This document shows positions 42,209-50,660 of a DNA stretch of 64,000 nt, piece after piece. The translations under genes were made by a program, and so were the position numbers. The notes below the pieces were generated by a model. It was not told where the DNA came from. It worked only from the letters and a program-made list of their open reading frames with translations, and did not search any database. How positions within the stretch are numbered: the stretch's first letter is position 1; each line of letters opens with the position of its first letter. Source of the stretch: Mesorhizobium sp. YIM 152430. GTDB lineage: Bacteria > Pseudomonadota > Alphaproteobacteria > Rhizobiales > Rhizobiaceae. The stretch spans positions 124,001 through 188,000 of the forward strand of contig NZ_JARGES010000043.1 of assembly GCF_029210365.1 (NCBI RefSeq), in the 5' to 3' direction.

Positions 42209-42694
42209 ATGAACTTCATCCTGCGTGATTTCGAGAAGATCGTCTGCGTGGCGATCTTCGCGGCCATGACGGCTCTCGGCTTCGTCAACGTGGTCGTGCG
42301 CTACCTGACGAGCTATTCGCTGGCCGCGTCCGAGGAACTTCTGACCAACGGCTTCCTGCTGCTCACCGTGTTCGGGGCGGCCATCGCGGCGCGAACGGGC
42401 GACCATCTTGCCGTCACGCTCCTCCATGACCTCGTCCCGCCGCCGGTCCGCAAGGCGATCCTGGCGCTTGCGACCTTTCTGTCCGCGTTTCTTCTCGCGC
42501 TTTCCGCCTGGTTCTGCTGGCAACTCGTCACCAACCAGATGGCGAGCGGCATCCGTTCCTATGCGTTGCAGATTCCGGCCTGGTATTACAGCGTCGCCCT
42601 GCCTTTCGGCTTCGCCCTGATCCTGATCCGCTATCTGCAATATGCGCGTGACGCCTTTGCCGGCCGCGCCGAAGCCGAGGCCGCCAATGGCTGA
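42209..42694 (+). CDS. TRAP transporter small permease (DctQ family), system 1
   Basis: 161 residues with four membrane helices and the DctQ pattern (MTALGFVNVVVRYLTSYSLAASEELLTNGFLLLTVFGAAIAARTGDH). Partners the DctM subunit; overlaps its start by 8 bases. Open frame upstream of 42209 is ignored. Confidence 0.9.
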   Translation: MNFILRDFEKIVCVAIFAAMTALGFVNVVVRYLTSYSLAASEELLTNGFLLLTVFGAAIAARTGDHLAVTLLHDLVPPPVRKAILALATFLSAFLLALSAWFCWQLVTNQMASGIRSYALQIPAWYYSVALPFGFALILIRYLQYARDAFAGRAEAEAANG

Positions 42695-44036
42695 GATGAT
42701 CGGCATCGAGATGGGCGCCGGCACGCAGATGGTGCTGGTCTTCTTCCTGCTCCTGTTCCTCAAGGTTCCGGTCGCCTTCGCGCTCGGCCTGTCCTCGATC
42801 TATGCGATGTGGGTCCTGGGCTTCGGCCTCGATCTCGTCGGCGACCTGATCGCCACCGGCATCGCCAAGTTTTCCCTGCTCGCCATCCCGTTCTTCATTC
42901 TCGCCGGCACGCTGATGGGCGCGCTCGGCATCGCCGAACGGATGATTCGCTTCTTCCGCGTCCTGATCGGCGGCCTGCCAGGCGGCATGGGCGTCGTCGG
43001 CACCGTCGTCTGCCTCTTCTGGGGCGCGGTTTCGGGCTCGGGTCCCGCCTCGGTCGCCGCCATCGGCCCCCTGATCATCAAGGGGATGCACGAGGACGGC
43101 TATTCGCGCGCCTTCGCCGCCGGCCTCGTCTGCACGGGCGCTGCGCTCTCCATCGTCATCCCGCCCTCGATCGGGCTCGTAATCTATGGCGTGATCGCCG
43201 AGACCTCGATCTCGCAGCTCTTCATCGCCGCGATCATTCCGGGCCTGTTCCTCGGCCTGCTGATGCTTGCCACCCTGCCTTTCGCCAAGCGCCATACCCC
43301 GGCAGCCGGAATTTCGGGCGGCAGCCCCAGCGTCGAGGCGCTGATGCCGATGCCCGACGCCGGCCTGCCCTATGGAACGCGTCTGTGGCGGTCCTTCATC
43401 GATTCCTTCTGGGGGCTGGTGACGCCTGTGGTGATCCTCGGCGGCATCTACTCGGGCGCCTTCACGCCGACGGAGGCGGCGATCGTCGCCACCGTCTATG
43501 CCGTGCTGGTGGGCGGATTTGCCTATCGCACCTTGACCATTCCCAAGCTCTACGAAGCCACCGTCGCGGCAAGCGCCTCGTCGGCCGTCGTCATGCTCGT
43601 CGTCGCCTATGCCAGCCTGTTCGGCTGGGTGGTGACCGTGGACGATCTCGTCGGGCAGTATTCGGGCGCGCTGCTCGGACTTTCCGACAATCAATGGGTG
43701 ATCCTCGTCGTCATCATGCTGATCCTGCTGATCGCCGGCATGTTCATGGACGCGATCACCATCATGTTCATCGCGCTGCCGATCTTCCTGCCGGTCGCGC
43801 GCGAACTGGGCTGGGACCCGGTCTGGTTCGGCGTGCTGGTGATGGTGAATCTCGCCATCGGCCTGTTCACCCCGCCGGTTGGCATCAATCTCTACGTGGC
43901 CGCCAACATCACCAAGCTGCCGCTGGAACGCATCGCCTATGGTGCACTGCCGTTCCTCGCCACCTGCGCGCTCGGCCTCGCCATCATTGCGGCGTTTCCG
44001 CAGATGTCGCAATTCCTCGTCAATGTTCTGAGGTAA
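42687..44036 (+). CDS. TRAP transporter large permease (DctM family), system 1
   Basis: 449 residues, about 12 membrane helices, with DctM motifs LLAIPFFILAGTLMGALGIA, FWGAVSGSGPASVAAIGPLIIKGM and NLAIGLFTPPVGINLYVAANI. Sodium-driven translocation subunit. Last gene of the TRAP 1 operon; a CUCCUCCC-loop sRNA gene begins 110 bases downstream. Confidence 0.93.
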   Translation: MAEMIGIEMGAGTQMVLVFFLLLFLKVPVAFALGLSSIYAMWVLGFGLDLVGDLIATGIAKFSLLAIPFFILAGTLMGALGIAERMIRFFRVLIGGLPGGMGVVGTVVCLFWGAVSGSGPASVAAIGPLIIKGMHEDGYSRAFAAGLVCTGAALSIVIPPSIGLVIYGVIAETSISQLFIAAIIPGLFLGLLMLATLPFAKRHTPAAGISGGSPSVEALMPMPDAGLPYGTRLWRSFIDSFWGLVTPVVILGGIYSGAFTPTEAAIVATVYAVLVGGFAYRTLTIPKLYEATVAASASSAVVMLVVAYASLFGWVVTVDDLVGQYSGALLGLSDNQWVILVVIMLILLIAGMFMDAITIMFIALPIFLPVARELGWDPVWFGVLVMVNLAIGLFTPPVGINLYVAANITKLPLERIAYGALPFLATCALGLAIIAAFPQMSQFLVNVLR

Positions 44037-44085
44037 ACGTGTTTTCAATGACTTGCGAGTCAGGCCACAATGTCGCAGGCACAAA

Positions 44086-44141
44086 TGCATGGCTGCCATG
44101 CAAATTGTTGCATTGCACCATCAATGGCACAAGCCTATCTT
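44086..44141 (+). promoter_or_regulatory. sRNA promoter 1 with activator-type dyad
   Basis: TGCATGG-CTG-CCATGCA (44086-44102), 10 nt, -35 TTGCAC (44113-44118), 17 nt, -10 TATCTT (44136-44141). The same dyad lies at the same distance from the -35 at 49647-49702. The position just upstream of the -35 suits an activator, e.g. LysR type. Confidence 0.7.
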
Positions 44142-44147
44142 CGGATC

Positions 44148-44258
44148 GTCAACGGCCAACCTCCTCCCTGGCCCGAGACAATGACTGCGGTGCACCTCCT
44201 CCCGCACCGCACGAAATCAGGCCCGTCGGACCTCCTCCCCCGACGGGCCTTCTTTTTT
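44148..44258 (+). ncRNA. cuckoo-type sRNA 1 (three CUCCUCCC-loop hairpins)
   Basis: About 111 nt. Three hairpins each present the 10-base loop ACCTCCTCCC: stem GGCCA/TGGCC (loop 44159-44168), stem TGCGGTGC/GCACCGCA (loop 44194-44203) and stem AGGCCCGTCGG/CCGACGGGCCT (loop 44230-44239), the last followed by TTCTTTTTT as terminator. This is the layout of the 'cuckoo' sRNA family (Rhodobacter CcsR and relatives), whose anti-Shine-Dalgarno-like loops can bind GGGAGG sites. Start is inferred from the promoter. Confidence 0.85.
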
Positions 44259-44403
44259 GCCGAAATTCCGCATCTGCCGCCCGTCGATACGGGGTGGTTC
44301 CGCGCGCCGTTCGCCTTTATGAACGGCGGCGACGCAAGATTGTGACCGTGCGGGACGCCGGAAACGGCCAAACGTTTCAACGTCCCGCGATGAGGAGAAG
44401 TTG

Positions 44404-46248
44404 ATGCCCCCTTATCGTTCCAGAACCACCACCCATGGCCGCAACATGGCCGGCGCGCGCGGGCTGTGGCGCGCGACGGGCATGAAGGATTCCGATTTCG
44501 GCAAGCCGATCATCGCGGTGGTGAACTCGTTCACGCAGTTCGTGCCGGGGCATGTCCATTTGAAAGACCTCGGCCAACTCGTCGCGCGCGAGATCGAGGC
44601 TGCGGGCGGGGTCGCCAAGGAGTTCAACACGATCGCCGTCGATGACGGCATCGCGATGGGCCATGACGGAATGCTCTATTCGCTGCCGAGCCGCGAGATC
44701 ATCGCCGATTCGGTGGAGTACATGGTCAACGCGCATTGCGCCGACGCCATGGTCTGCATCTCCAACTGCGACAAGATCACGCCGGGAATGCTGATGGCGT
44801 CGCTGCGGCTCAACATTCCCACCATCTTCGTCTCCGGCGGGCCGATGGAGGCCGGCAAGGTGACCCTTTCGGACGGCAGGACTCATGCGCTCGACCTCGT
44901 CGACGCGATGGTGGCGGCGGCCGACGACACCATGTCGGACGAGGACGTCGCCGTGATCGAGCGCTCGGCCTGCCCGACCTGCGGCTCCTGCTCGGGCATG
45001 TTCACCGCCAACTCGATGAACTGCCTGACCGAGGCGCTCGGCCTGTCGCTGCCCGGCAACGGCTCGACGCTCGCCACCCATGCCGACCGCAAGCGGCTGT
45101 TCCTCGAAGCCGGCCAGCGCATCGTCGGCCTCGCCAAGCGCTACTACGAGAAGGACGACACCACCGCCCTGCCGCGCAACATCGCCTCGAAGGGCGCGTT
45201 CGAGAACGCGATGGCGCTCGACATCGCCATGGGCGGCTCGACCAACACCGTGCTGCACATTCTCGCCGCCGCGATCGAAGGCGGGATCGACTTCACCATG
45301 GACGATATCGACCGGCTGTCGCGCAAGGTGCCGTGCCTGTCGAAGGTCGCGCCGGCGAAATCGGATGTCCACATGGAGGACGTTCACCGCGCCGGCGGCA
45401 TCATGGCGATCCTGGGCGAACTCGACCGCGCGGGGCTCATCCATCGCGACCTGCCGACGGTCCATTCGGCGACCCTCGGCGAAGCGATTTCGAGCTGGGA
45501 CATCGCGGTCACCGACAATCCGGCCGCGCTCGAACTCTTCTCCGCCGCGCCCGGCGGCGTGCCGACCCAGGTCGCGTTCAGCCAGAACGCGCGCTGGAAG
45601 GAACTCGACATCGACCGCGAGAAGGGCGTCATCCGCGACGCGCAGCATCCGTTCTCCAAGGATGGCGGACTGGCCGTCCTGAAAGGCAACATCGCGCTCG
45701 ACGGCTGTATCGTGAAGACGGCGGGCGTCGACGATTCGATCCTGAAATTCGCCGGTCCCGCCCGCGTCTTCGAAAGCCAGGACGACACGGTCAACGCGAT
45801 CCTGACGAACAAGATCAACCCCGGCGACGTGGTCGTGATCCGCTATGAGGGGCCGCGCGGCGGGCCGGGGATGCAGGAAATGCTCTACCCGACCAGCTAT
45901 CTGAAGTCGAAGGGGCTCGGCAAAGCCTGCGCGCTCGTCACCGACGGGCGCTTTTCCGGCGGCACCTCGGGACTTTCCATCGGCCACGTCTCGCCTGAAG
46001 CGGCCGAGGGCGGCGCGATCGGGCTGGTGCGCGAGGGCGACCGGATCGAGATCGACATTCCGGGCCGCACCATCCACCTCGCCGTCGACGACGCCGAACT
46101 GGAAGCACGCCGCAAGGCGCAGATTGCGGCCGGCTGGAAACCCGCCGAAAAACGCAAGCGCAACGTCACGCCGGCACTCAAGGCCTATGCCGCCTTCGCG
46201 ACGAGCGCGGCCAGGGGCGCGGTGCGACAGGTGCCGGAGATCGACTGA
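44404..46248 (+). CDS. ilvD: dihydroxy-acid dehydratase
   Basis: 614 residues, canonical IlvD length. Converts 2,3-dihydroxy-isovalerate and -methylvalerate to 2-oxo acids in valine and isoleucine synthesis. Fe-S cysteines in [12 protein letters not shown] and [21 protein letters not shown]; also [15 protein letters not shown] and the C-terminal [22 protein letters not shown] 44404 after GAGGAG; a TTG one codon earlier is ignored. Sits between two TRAP operons, but the sequence is that of true IlvD rather than a sugar-acid dehydratase. Confidence 0.95.
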   Translation: MPPYRSRTTTHGRNMAGARGLWRATGMKDSDFGKPIIAVVNSFTQFVPGHVHLKDLGQLVAREIEAAGGVAKEFNTIAVDDGIAMGHDGMLYSLPSREIIADSVEYMVNAHCADAMVCISNCDKITPGMLMASLRLNIPTIFVSGGPMEAGKVTLSDGRTHALDLVDAMVAAADDTMSDEDVAVIERSACPTCGSCSGMFTANSMNCLTEALGLSLPGNGSTLATHADRKRLFLEAGQRIVGLAKRYYEKDDTTALPRNIASKGAFENAMALDIAMGGSTNTVLHILAAAIEGGIDFTMDDIDRLSRKVPCLSKVAPAKSDVHMEDVHRAGGIMAILGELDRAGLIHRDLPTVHSATLGEAISSWDIAVTDNPAALELFSAAPGGVPTQVAFSQNARWKELDIDREKGVIRDAQHPFSKDGGLAVLKGNIALDGCIVKTAGVDDSILKFAGPARVFESQDDTVNAILTNKINPGDVVVIRYEGPRGGPGMQEMLYPTSYLKSKGLGKACALVTDGRFSGGTSGLSIGHVSPEAAEGGAIGLVREGDRIEIDIPGRTIHLAVDDAELEARRKAQIAAGWKPAEKRKRNVTPALKAYAAFATSAARGAVRQVPEID

Positions 46249-46398
46249 ACCAGCGCATGGGCGGGCGACTTTCCTTTTGAAAGGAATTCCGCGAGCGGCT
46301 AGACGAAAACCGGAAGTCCGCGCGAAGCGTTCGCACGGGACGAGTTTCAGAAGAGGCGCGGCCCGCATGGCGGCGCCATCACCAGGGAGGATGAGAGC

Positions 46399-47388
46399 AT
46401 GAACCTGACGAAAACCCGCCTGGCGGGACTGACCGCGCTCCTGGCCGGCACGCTTCTGGCCGGCGGCGCACTGGCGCAGACCGAAGTGAAGCTCGGCTAC
46501 GCGCTCGCCGTCGATTCGCATTACGGCGTCGCCGCCAACAAGTGGCAGGAAGTCGTCGAGGCCGGCACGGATGGCCGCTACACCTTCACCCACTTCCCAT
46601 CCTCCGGCCTCGGCGGCGAACGCGAGGTTCTGGAAGGTCTTCAGATCGGCACGGTCGAGGCGACGATCGTCTCCTCGGGCACGCTGTCGAACTTCGTGCC
46701 GGAAGCCGGCGTCTTCGACATCCCCTTCCTGTTCCGCAATCTCGAACATGCCCGCGCCGTCATGGATGGCGAGGTCGGCGACGAGCTTCTGACCAAGTTC
46801 GAGGATGCCGGCATGGTCGCGCTGGCCTGGGGCGAGCAGGGCTTCCGCCACATCACCAACAATCGCGGCGCGATCGACGGCCCGGACGACATGGCCGGGC
46901 TGAAGCTGCGCACGATGGAAAACCCGGTCCACATCACCGCCTTCGAGACGCTCGGCGCCGCCCCGACGCCGATGGCCTGGCCGGAAGTCATCGGCGCGTT
47001 GCAGCAGGGCACGATCGACGGCCAGGAAAACCCGCTCTCCGTCATCACTTCGGCCAAGCTTTCGGAAGTCCAGAAGCATCTGACGCTGTCAGGCCACGTC
47101 TATTCGCCGGCCATGCTTCTCGTCTCGCCGGACCTTTGGAACGCCATGTCGGACGAGGACAAGGCCGTCTTCACCGACGGCGCGACCCAGGCCGTCGCCG
47201 CCATGCGTGGCTTCGTCGACGAGGTCGAGGCGAGCGGCGTCGAGGAACTGCGCGCGGCCGGCATGGAGGTCGGCGAACTCACCGACGAGCAGAAGGCCGA
47301 GTTCCAGCAGGCTCTCGCCGCCGCCTATGACCAGTATTACGGCCAGTACGATCGGGCCTTGATCGAGCAGATCACCGCCGTCGAATAG
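46399..47388 (+). CDS. TRAP transporter substrate-binding protein (DctP family), system 2
   Basis: 329 residues, signal peptide cut near ALA-QTE. Typical DctP motifs LGYALAVDSHYGVAANKWQE, LKLRTMENPVHITAFETLGA (carboxylate-binding Arg) and ALQQGTIDGQENPLS. Clearly diverged from the system 1 protein, so a different substrate. GGGAGG at 46384-46389 is complementary to the CCUCCC loops of the two sRNAs. No regulator is adjacent. Confidence 0.92.
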   Translation: MNLTKTRLAGLTALLAGTLLAGGALAQTEVKLGYALAVDSHYGVAANKWQEVVEAGTDGRYTFTHFPSSGLGGEREVLEGLQIGTVEATIVSSGTLSNFVPEAGVFDIPFLFRNLEHARAVMDGEVGDELLTKFEDAGMVALAWGEQGFRHITNNRGAIDGPDDMAGLKLRTMENPVHITAFETLGAAPTPMAWPEVIGALQQGTIDGQENPLSVITSAKLSEVQKHLTLSGHVYSPAMLLVSPDLWNAMSDEDKAVFTDGATQAVAAMRGFVDEVEASGVEELRAAGMEVGELTDEQKAEFQQALAAAYDQYYGQYDRALIEQITAVE

Positions 47389-47400
47389 ACCTGCCGGACG

Positions 47401-47426
47401 ACCGGGCCGGTTTCGGCCGGCCCGGT
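47401..47426 (+). other. stable stem-loop between dctP and dctQ of TRAP system 2
   Basis: ACCGGGCCGG-TTTCGG-CCGGCCCGGT, perfect 10-bp stem 12 bases past the dctP stop, no T run. Same placement as the hairpin in TRAP operon 1. Confidence 0.65.
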
Positions 47427-47485
47427 TCCGGCGCCAATGACGCCTTCGCGCCAGTCAGGGTCTTCACGCTCGTAGGGATGTGCCC

Positions 47486-47998
47486 ATGCGGACCGCCGAA
47501 AGGATCTTCGTCGAAGCGAACAAATGGGCGCTGATCCTGATTCTCGCCGCCATGTCGGCAATCGTCTTCGCCAATGTGACGCTGCGCTACACGACGAATT
47601 TCTCCATCGTCTGGGCCGAGGAAGTCGCGCGCTATCTGATGGTGTGGATGACCTTTCTGGGCGCCGGACTTGCGTTGCGCACCGGCGGTCTCGTCGCGAT
47701 CACCAATCTGCACGACGCGCTTTCGGCAACGCCGCAACGCGTCATGCGCCTCATCGTCGTGCTGGGGCTGCTCGCCTTCTTCGCCCTGATGATCTGGGTC
47801 GGCTATTCCTATGCGTTGCGGATGCGCTTCCAGATGACGCCGGCAACCCGCATCCCCTTTTCGGCCATCTATGCGGCGATGCCGATCGGATTTGCGCTGA
47901 TGACCGTCCACCTGCTTCTCATCGCCCGCCGCCTGGTGCGTGATAACGCGTTCGATCGCATTGCAGGCATCGACGAAAATTCGGCGGCCGGCGGCTGA
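47486..47998 (+). CDS. TRAP transporter small permease (DctQ family), system 2
   Basis: 170 residues with four membrane helices; ILILAAMSAIVFANVTLRYTTNFSIVWAEEVARYLMVWMTFLGAG is the DctQ core. ATG 47486 has AGGGA 7 nt upstream; a GTG two codons earlier is less likely. Followed after one base by the DctM gene. Confidence 0.9.
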   Translation: MRTAERIFVEANKWALILILAAMSAIVFANVTLRYTTNFSIVWAEEVARYLMVWMTFLGAGLALRTGGLVAITNLHDALSATPQRVMRLIVVLGLLAFFALMIWVGYSYALRMRFQMTPATRIPFSAIYAAMPIGFALMTVHLLLIARRLVRDNAFDRIAGIDENSAAGG

Positions 47999-47999
47999 C

Positions 48000-49283
48000 A
48001 TGACCGCGATCCTCTTCGGCTCCTTCCTGATCCTTCTCGTGCTCGGCTTTCCGATCGCCTTCGTGCTGGCGATTTCCGCCTTTCTGGCCGTGGCCTTCGG
48101 GTCGAGCTATCCGATGCTGGTCGTCGTCAAGGAGATGTTTTCGGGCCTCGATTCCTTCCCGCTGATGGCGGTGCCGTTCTTCGTCCTGGCGGCCGAACTG
48201 ATGACCGGCGGCGCGATGACGATGGTACTCCTGCGCTTCGCGGCCCAGTTCGTCGGCCACCTGCGCGGCGGGCTCGGCTATGCGAATGTAATGTCGTCGG
48301 CGATGTTCTCGGGCATTTCCGGCTCCGCGCTCGCCGATGCCGCCGGCCCCGGCGCGATGATGACCCGGATGATGGAGAAGAGCGGCTACGACAGGGCCTA
48401 TGCCGGCGCGCTGACCGCATCGGCCGCCGTGATGGGACCGATCATCCCGCCCTCGATCATCATGATCATCTATGCGCTACAGGTGCGCGAAGTCTCGGTC
48501 GGCGGGCTTTTCGTCGCCGGCATCGTGCCGGGCCTCATCATTGCGCTCGCTCTGTGCGCGACCAATTTCGTCATCAGCCGCAGGCGTGGCTACAAGAGCG
48601 ACGAACCGCGCCCGCCGGTGCACGACATGATCCGCACGACCATCCATGCGATCCCGGCCTTGCTTCTGATCGTCATCATCGTCGGCGGCATCCGCTTCGG
48701 CGTCTTCACGCCGACGGAAGCCTCGGTCGTCGCCGTCTTCTACGCGCTCGTCTGCGGCATGTTCGTCTACAGAACGCTGAAGATCCGCGCCTTGCCGGAG
48801 ATCATCCTGCGCGCCGCGCTGGTCAGCGTCTCCGTTCTGCTCATTCTGGCCGCGGCGCGCGCTTTCGCCTGGGTGCTGATCATCCAGAGCGTTCCGCAGA
48901 CGCTGGCTGCCGCGATCATCGCGATGGAACTGTCGCCGATCGTCTTCCTGCTCGCCGTCAACGTTCTCCTGCTCGTCTTCGGCCTGTTCATGGACCCGCT
49001 GCCGGGCGTGATGGTGCTGGTGCCGATCCTGGCGCCGATCGCGACCATGCTCGGCATCGACCCGACACATTTCGCCGTCGTCGTCATCCTGAATCTGACG
49101 ATCGGGCTGATCACGCCACCTGTGGGAAGCCTGCTTTTTGTGGTTTCGTCGGCGGTCGATCTGAAGGTCAGTCGGCTGGTGCGCGAAATGCCGCCCTTCC
49201 TCATCACTCATCTGATCGTGCTTTTGCTGATCACCTTCGTTCCCGCCTTGTCGACCTGGGCGCCCCGCGCCAGCGGATTTTGA
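48000..49283 (+). CDS. TRAP transporter large permease (DctM family), system 2
   Basis: 427 residues, about 12 helices; FPLMAVPFFVLAAELMTGGAM, GISGSALADAAGPGAMMTRMM and NLTIGLITPPVGSLLFVVSSAV are DctM signatures. ATG begins one base after the small permease stop. Likely imports a C4-dicarboxylate-like or sugar-acid substrate; not assignable. Confidence 0.93.
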   Translation: MTAILFGSFLILLVLGFPIAFVLAISAFLAVAFGSSYPMLVVVKEMFSGLDSFPLMAVPFFVLAAELMTGGAMTMVLLRFAAQFVGHLRGGLGYANVMSSAMFSGISGSALADAAGPGAMMTRMMEKSGYDRAYAGALTASAAVMGPIIPPSIIMIIYALQVREVSVGGLFVAGIVPGLIIALALCATNFVISRRRGYKSDEPRPPVHDMIRTTIHAIPALLLIVIIVGGIRFGVFTPTEASVVAVFYALVCGMFVYRTLKIRALPEIILRAALVSVSVLLILAAARAFAWVLIIQSVPQTLAAAIIAMELSPIVFLLAVNVLLLVFGLFMDPLPGVMVLVPILAPIATMLGIDPTHFAVVVILNLTIGLITPPVGSLLFVVSSAVDLKVSRLVREMPPFLITHLIVLLLITFVPALSTWAPRASGF

Positions 49284-49374
49284 CCCCGCGTCAACATTTC
49301 GCCATCTTGACGGGAACTTAATTTCACGGAAAGCATTGGACTGTCATAAAGCGTGAAAAACGCGAGGAGGCGTC

Positions 49375-49614
49375 ATGACGACGAATGTCCAGTTTCCCGA
49401 ACCGGTGATTCTGCGCGCCGGAGACCGGCTGCTCGAAATTCGCGACGCCATGCAGGCGGCCAAGACGCTGGCCGAATCCTGGCCGGCGACGCGCGGCAAA
49501 TGGTATCACGCCGCCAATCGCGCCTGCCGCAGCGCCGTAAAGGGTGAAACCTCTCCGCAACTGGCGCGCAGCATGTTCGCGCAGGCCGTGGACGAATCGC
49601 GCCTCGGCGCCTGA
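49375..49614 (+). CDS. DUF982 family protein
   Basis: 79 residues; IRDAMQAAKTLAESWPATRGKWYHAANRACRSAVKGETSPQLARSMFAQAV is the DUF982 pattern, a small rhizobial family of unknown function. AGGAGG ribosome site. A GGAAC-N16-CATT element (49313-49337) is a weak EcfG promoter candidate. A dyad followed by T7 about 30 bases past the stop may act as terminator and also belongs to the sRNA 2 promoter. Confidence 0.8.
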   Translation: MTTNVQFPEPVILRAGDRLLEIRDAMQAAKTLAESWPATRGKWYHAANRACRSAVKGETSPQLARSMFAQAVDESRLGA

Positions 49615-49646
49615 TCCCCGCCCCGACAGTTTGTCGCGGATGATTT

Positions 49647-49702
49647 TGCATGGCTTCCATGCAATTTTTTTGATTGCCGAAATAATTCGCCGATCCTAGA
49701 TA
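49647..49702 (+). promoter_or_regulatory. sRNA promoter 2 with activator-type dyad
   Basis: TGCATGG-CTT-CCATGCA (49647-49663), 10 nt, -35 TTGCCG (49674-49679), 17 nt, -10 TAGATA (49697-49702). Same layout and spacing as promoter 1. The T7 after the dyad means the transcript of the DUF982 gene could terminate in it. Confidence 0.7.
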
Positions 49703-49708
49703 GAGGAA

Positions 49709-49814
49709 GTCGACGGATCGACCTCCTCCCCGATCCCGAGACGTCGGCGACGCACCTCCTCCCGCGTCGCCTTGAAATCGGCCCGCCGGACCTCCTCCCC
49801 CGGCGGGCCTTTTT
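49709..49814 (+). ncRNA. cuckoo-type sRNA 2 (three CUCCUCCC-loop hairpins)
   Basis: About 106 nt. Hairpins with identical ACCTCCTCCC loops: stem GGATCG/CGATCC (loop 49721-49730), stem GGCGACGC/GCGTCGCC (loop 49754-49763), stem GGCCCGCCGG/CCGGCGGGCC (loop 49790-49799) followed by TTTTT. Stems differ from those of sRNA 1 while loops are identical, so the loops are under selection. Start inferred from the promoter. Confidence 0.85.
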
Positions 49815-49873
49815 CGTGCCTGCGACCCGTCGCGGCTTACGCCCTCTTAAGGGTCTGCCGACATAATCCGGGA

Positions 49874-50191
49874 ATGGCACGACGCAGGAAATCGAAGTCC
49901 GGGAAATGGATCGTCACCGGTGCGCTCACGGCAGCGCTGGCGGGCGGCGCCTATCTGTGGCTCGGCGACGACGCGGCCAGACGGCTGCATGACGCGGCGC
50001 AAAATCCGCCGGTGAAGATCGAAAGGCCGATTGAGAAGAAGGCCGTGCGGCCGCCGGCGAAGGTCCAGCGCGCAGCACTGCCGAAAGCATCGGTCAGACA
50101 GGGAGCGAAGCCGGTGGCGCCTGCGGCGATGCCGGTCGACCGACCGCGCAAGATCGCGGTTCCCAGGCCGTCCCTGGCCGTCAGAAACTAG
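49874..50191 (+). CDS. basic membrane-anchored protein of unknown function
   Basis: 105 residues: Lys/Arg-rich N-terminus (MARRRKSKSGKW), one membrane helix (about 13-32) and a Pro/Ala/Lys-rich tail, probably extracytoplasmic and disordered. No domain recognised. Ends with a 4-base overlap into the convergent metallopeptidase gene. Confidence 0.55.
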   Translation: MARRRKSKSGKWIVTGALTAALAGGAYLWLGDDAARRLHDAAQNPPVKIERPIEKKAVRPPAKVQRAALPKASVRQGAKPVAPAAMPVDRPRKIAVPRPSLAVRN

Positions 50192-50610
50192 TCGGCGTTT
50201 TCCTCGATCTTCTCCATATCGTCGTCCGACAGGCCGAAATGATGGCCGATCTCGTGGATCAGGACGTGGCTGACGATGTCGCCTAGCGTCTCCTCATTCT
50301 CCGACCAGTAATCGAGGATCGCGCGGCGATAGAGCGTGATTCGGTTGGGACCGTCGCCCGATTGCGGGTTCCAGCGCTCGGCGATGCCCTTGCCCTCGAA
50401 AAGGCCGAGCAGGTCGAACGGCGTTTCGAGCGCCAGGTCGTCCATGATCTCGTCGTCGGGAAATTCCGCGATGAGAATGACGATCTCGCCCGTCAGTTGC
50501 CTGAAGGTTTCCGGCAGATGTGCGTAGGTTTCCAGCGCCAGCAGTTCGAACTCTTCCAATGACGGCGAGAGCTGATCATGCCAGGCGCGCGTTTTATAGA
50601 TACGGCCCAT
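50188..50610 (-). CDS. metallopeptidase family protein (zincin-like, TTHA0227 type)
   Basis: 140 residues with HEIGH at 119-123 and downstream Asp residues (FGLSDDDM), the minimal zincin motif of this small family. Rich in Asp/Glu, cytosolic. Substrate unknown. Last gene of the minus-strand run that begins with the prolyl-tRNA editing protein. Confidence 0.85.
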   Translation of the reverse strand: MGRIYKTRAWHDQLSPSLEEFELLALETYAHLPETFRQLTGEIVILIAEFPDDEIMDDLALETPFDLLGLFEGKGIAERWNPQSGDGPNRITLYRRAILDYWSENEETLGDIVSHVLIHEIGHHFGLSDDDMEKIEENAD

Positions 50611-50660
50611 GAAGCGCCATATAGACCCTTTGCCGGCCGATTTCGACCCCTTCGGGCGAA

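Larger units (their letters stand above)
44037..44403. other. intergenic region with an sRNA gene between TRAP 1 and ilvD
   Basis: The 367 bases hold the dyad and promoter (44086-44141), the sRNA (44148-44258) and then about 140 bases before ilvD, where I found no clear promoter or reading frame; GAGGAG at the end serves ilvD. Confidence 0.6.

Noticed and set aside
44404-46248. ilvD as a sugar-acid dehydratase working with the TRAP importers
   Set aside because: Its sequence and length match canonical IlvD; position between TRAP operons alone is not enough.
44377-47079. A 900-codon open frame on the minus strand
   Set aside because: It lies antisense across ilvD and the TRAP 2 binding protein gene, reads as Asp/Arg/Ala-rich low-complexity sequence and has no family motifs; long antisense frames are expected at this GC content.
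41131-49283. Recent tandem duplication of the TRAP operon
   Set aside because: The two DctP, DctQ and DctM sets are strongly diverged, so they are separate systems rather than a recent duplication.
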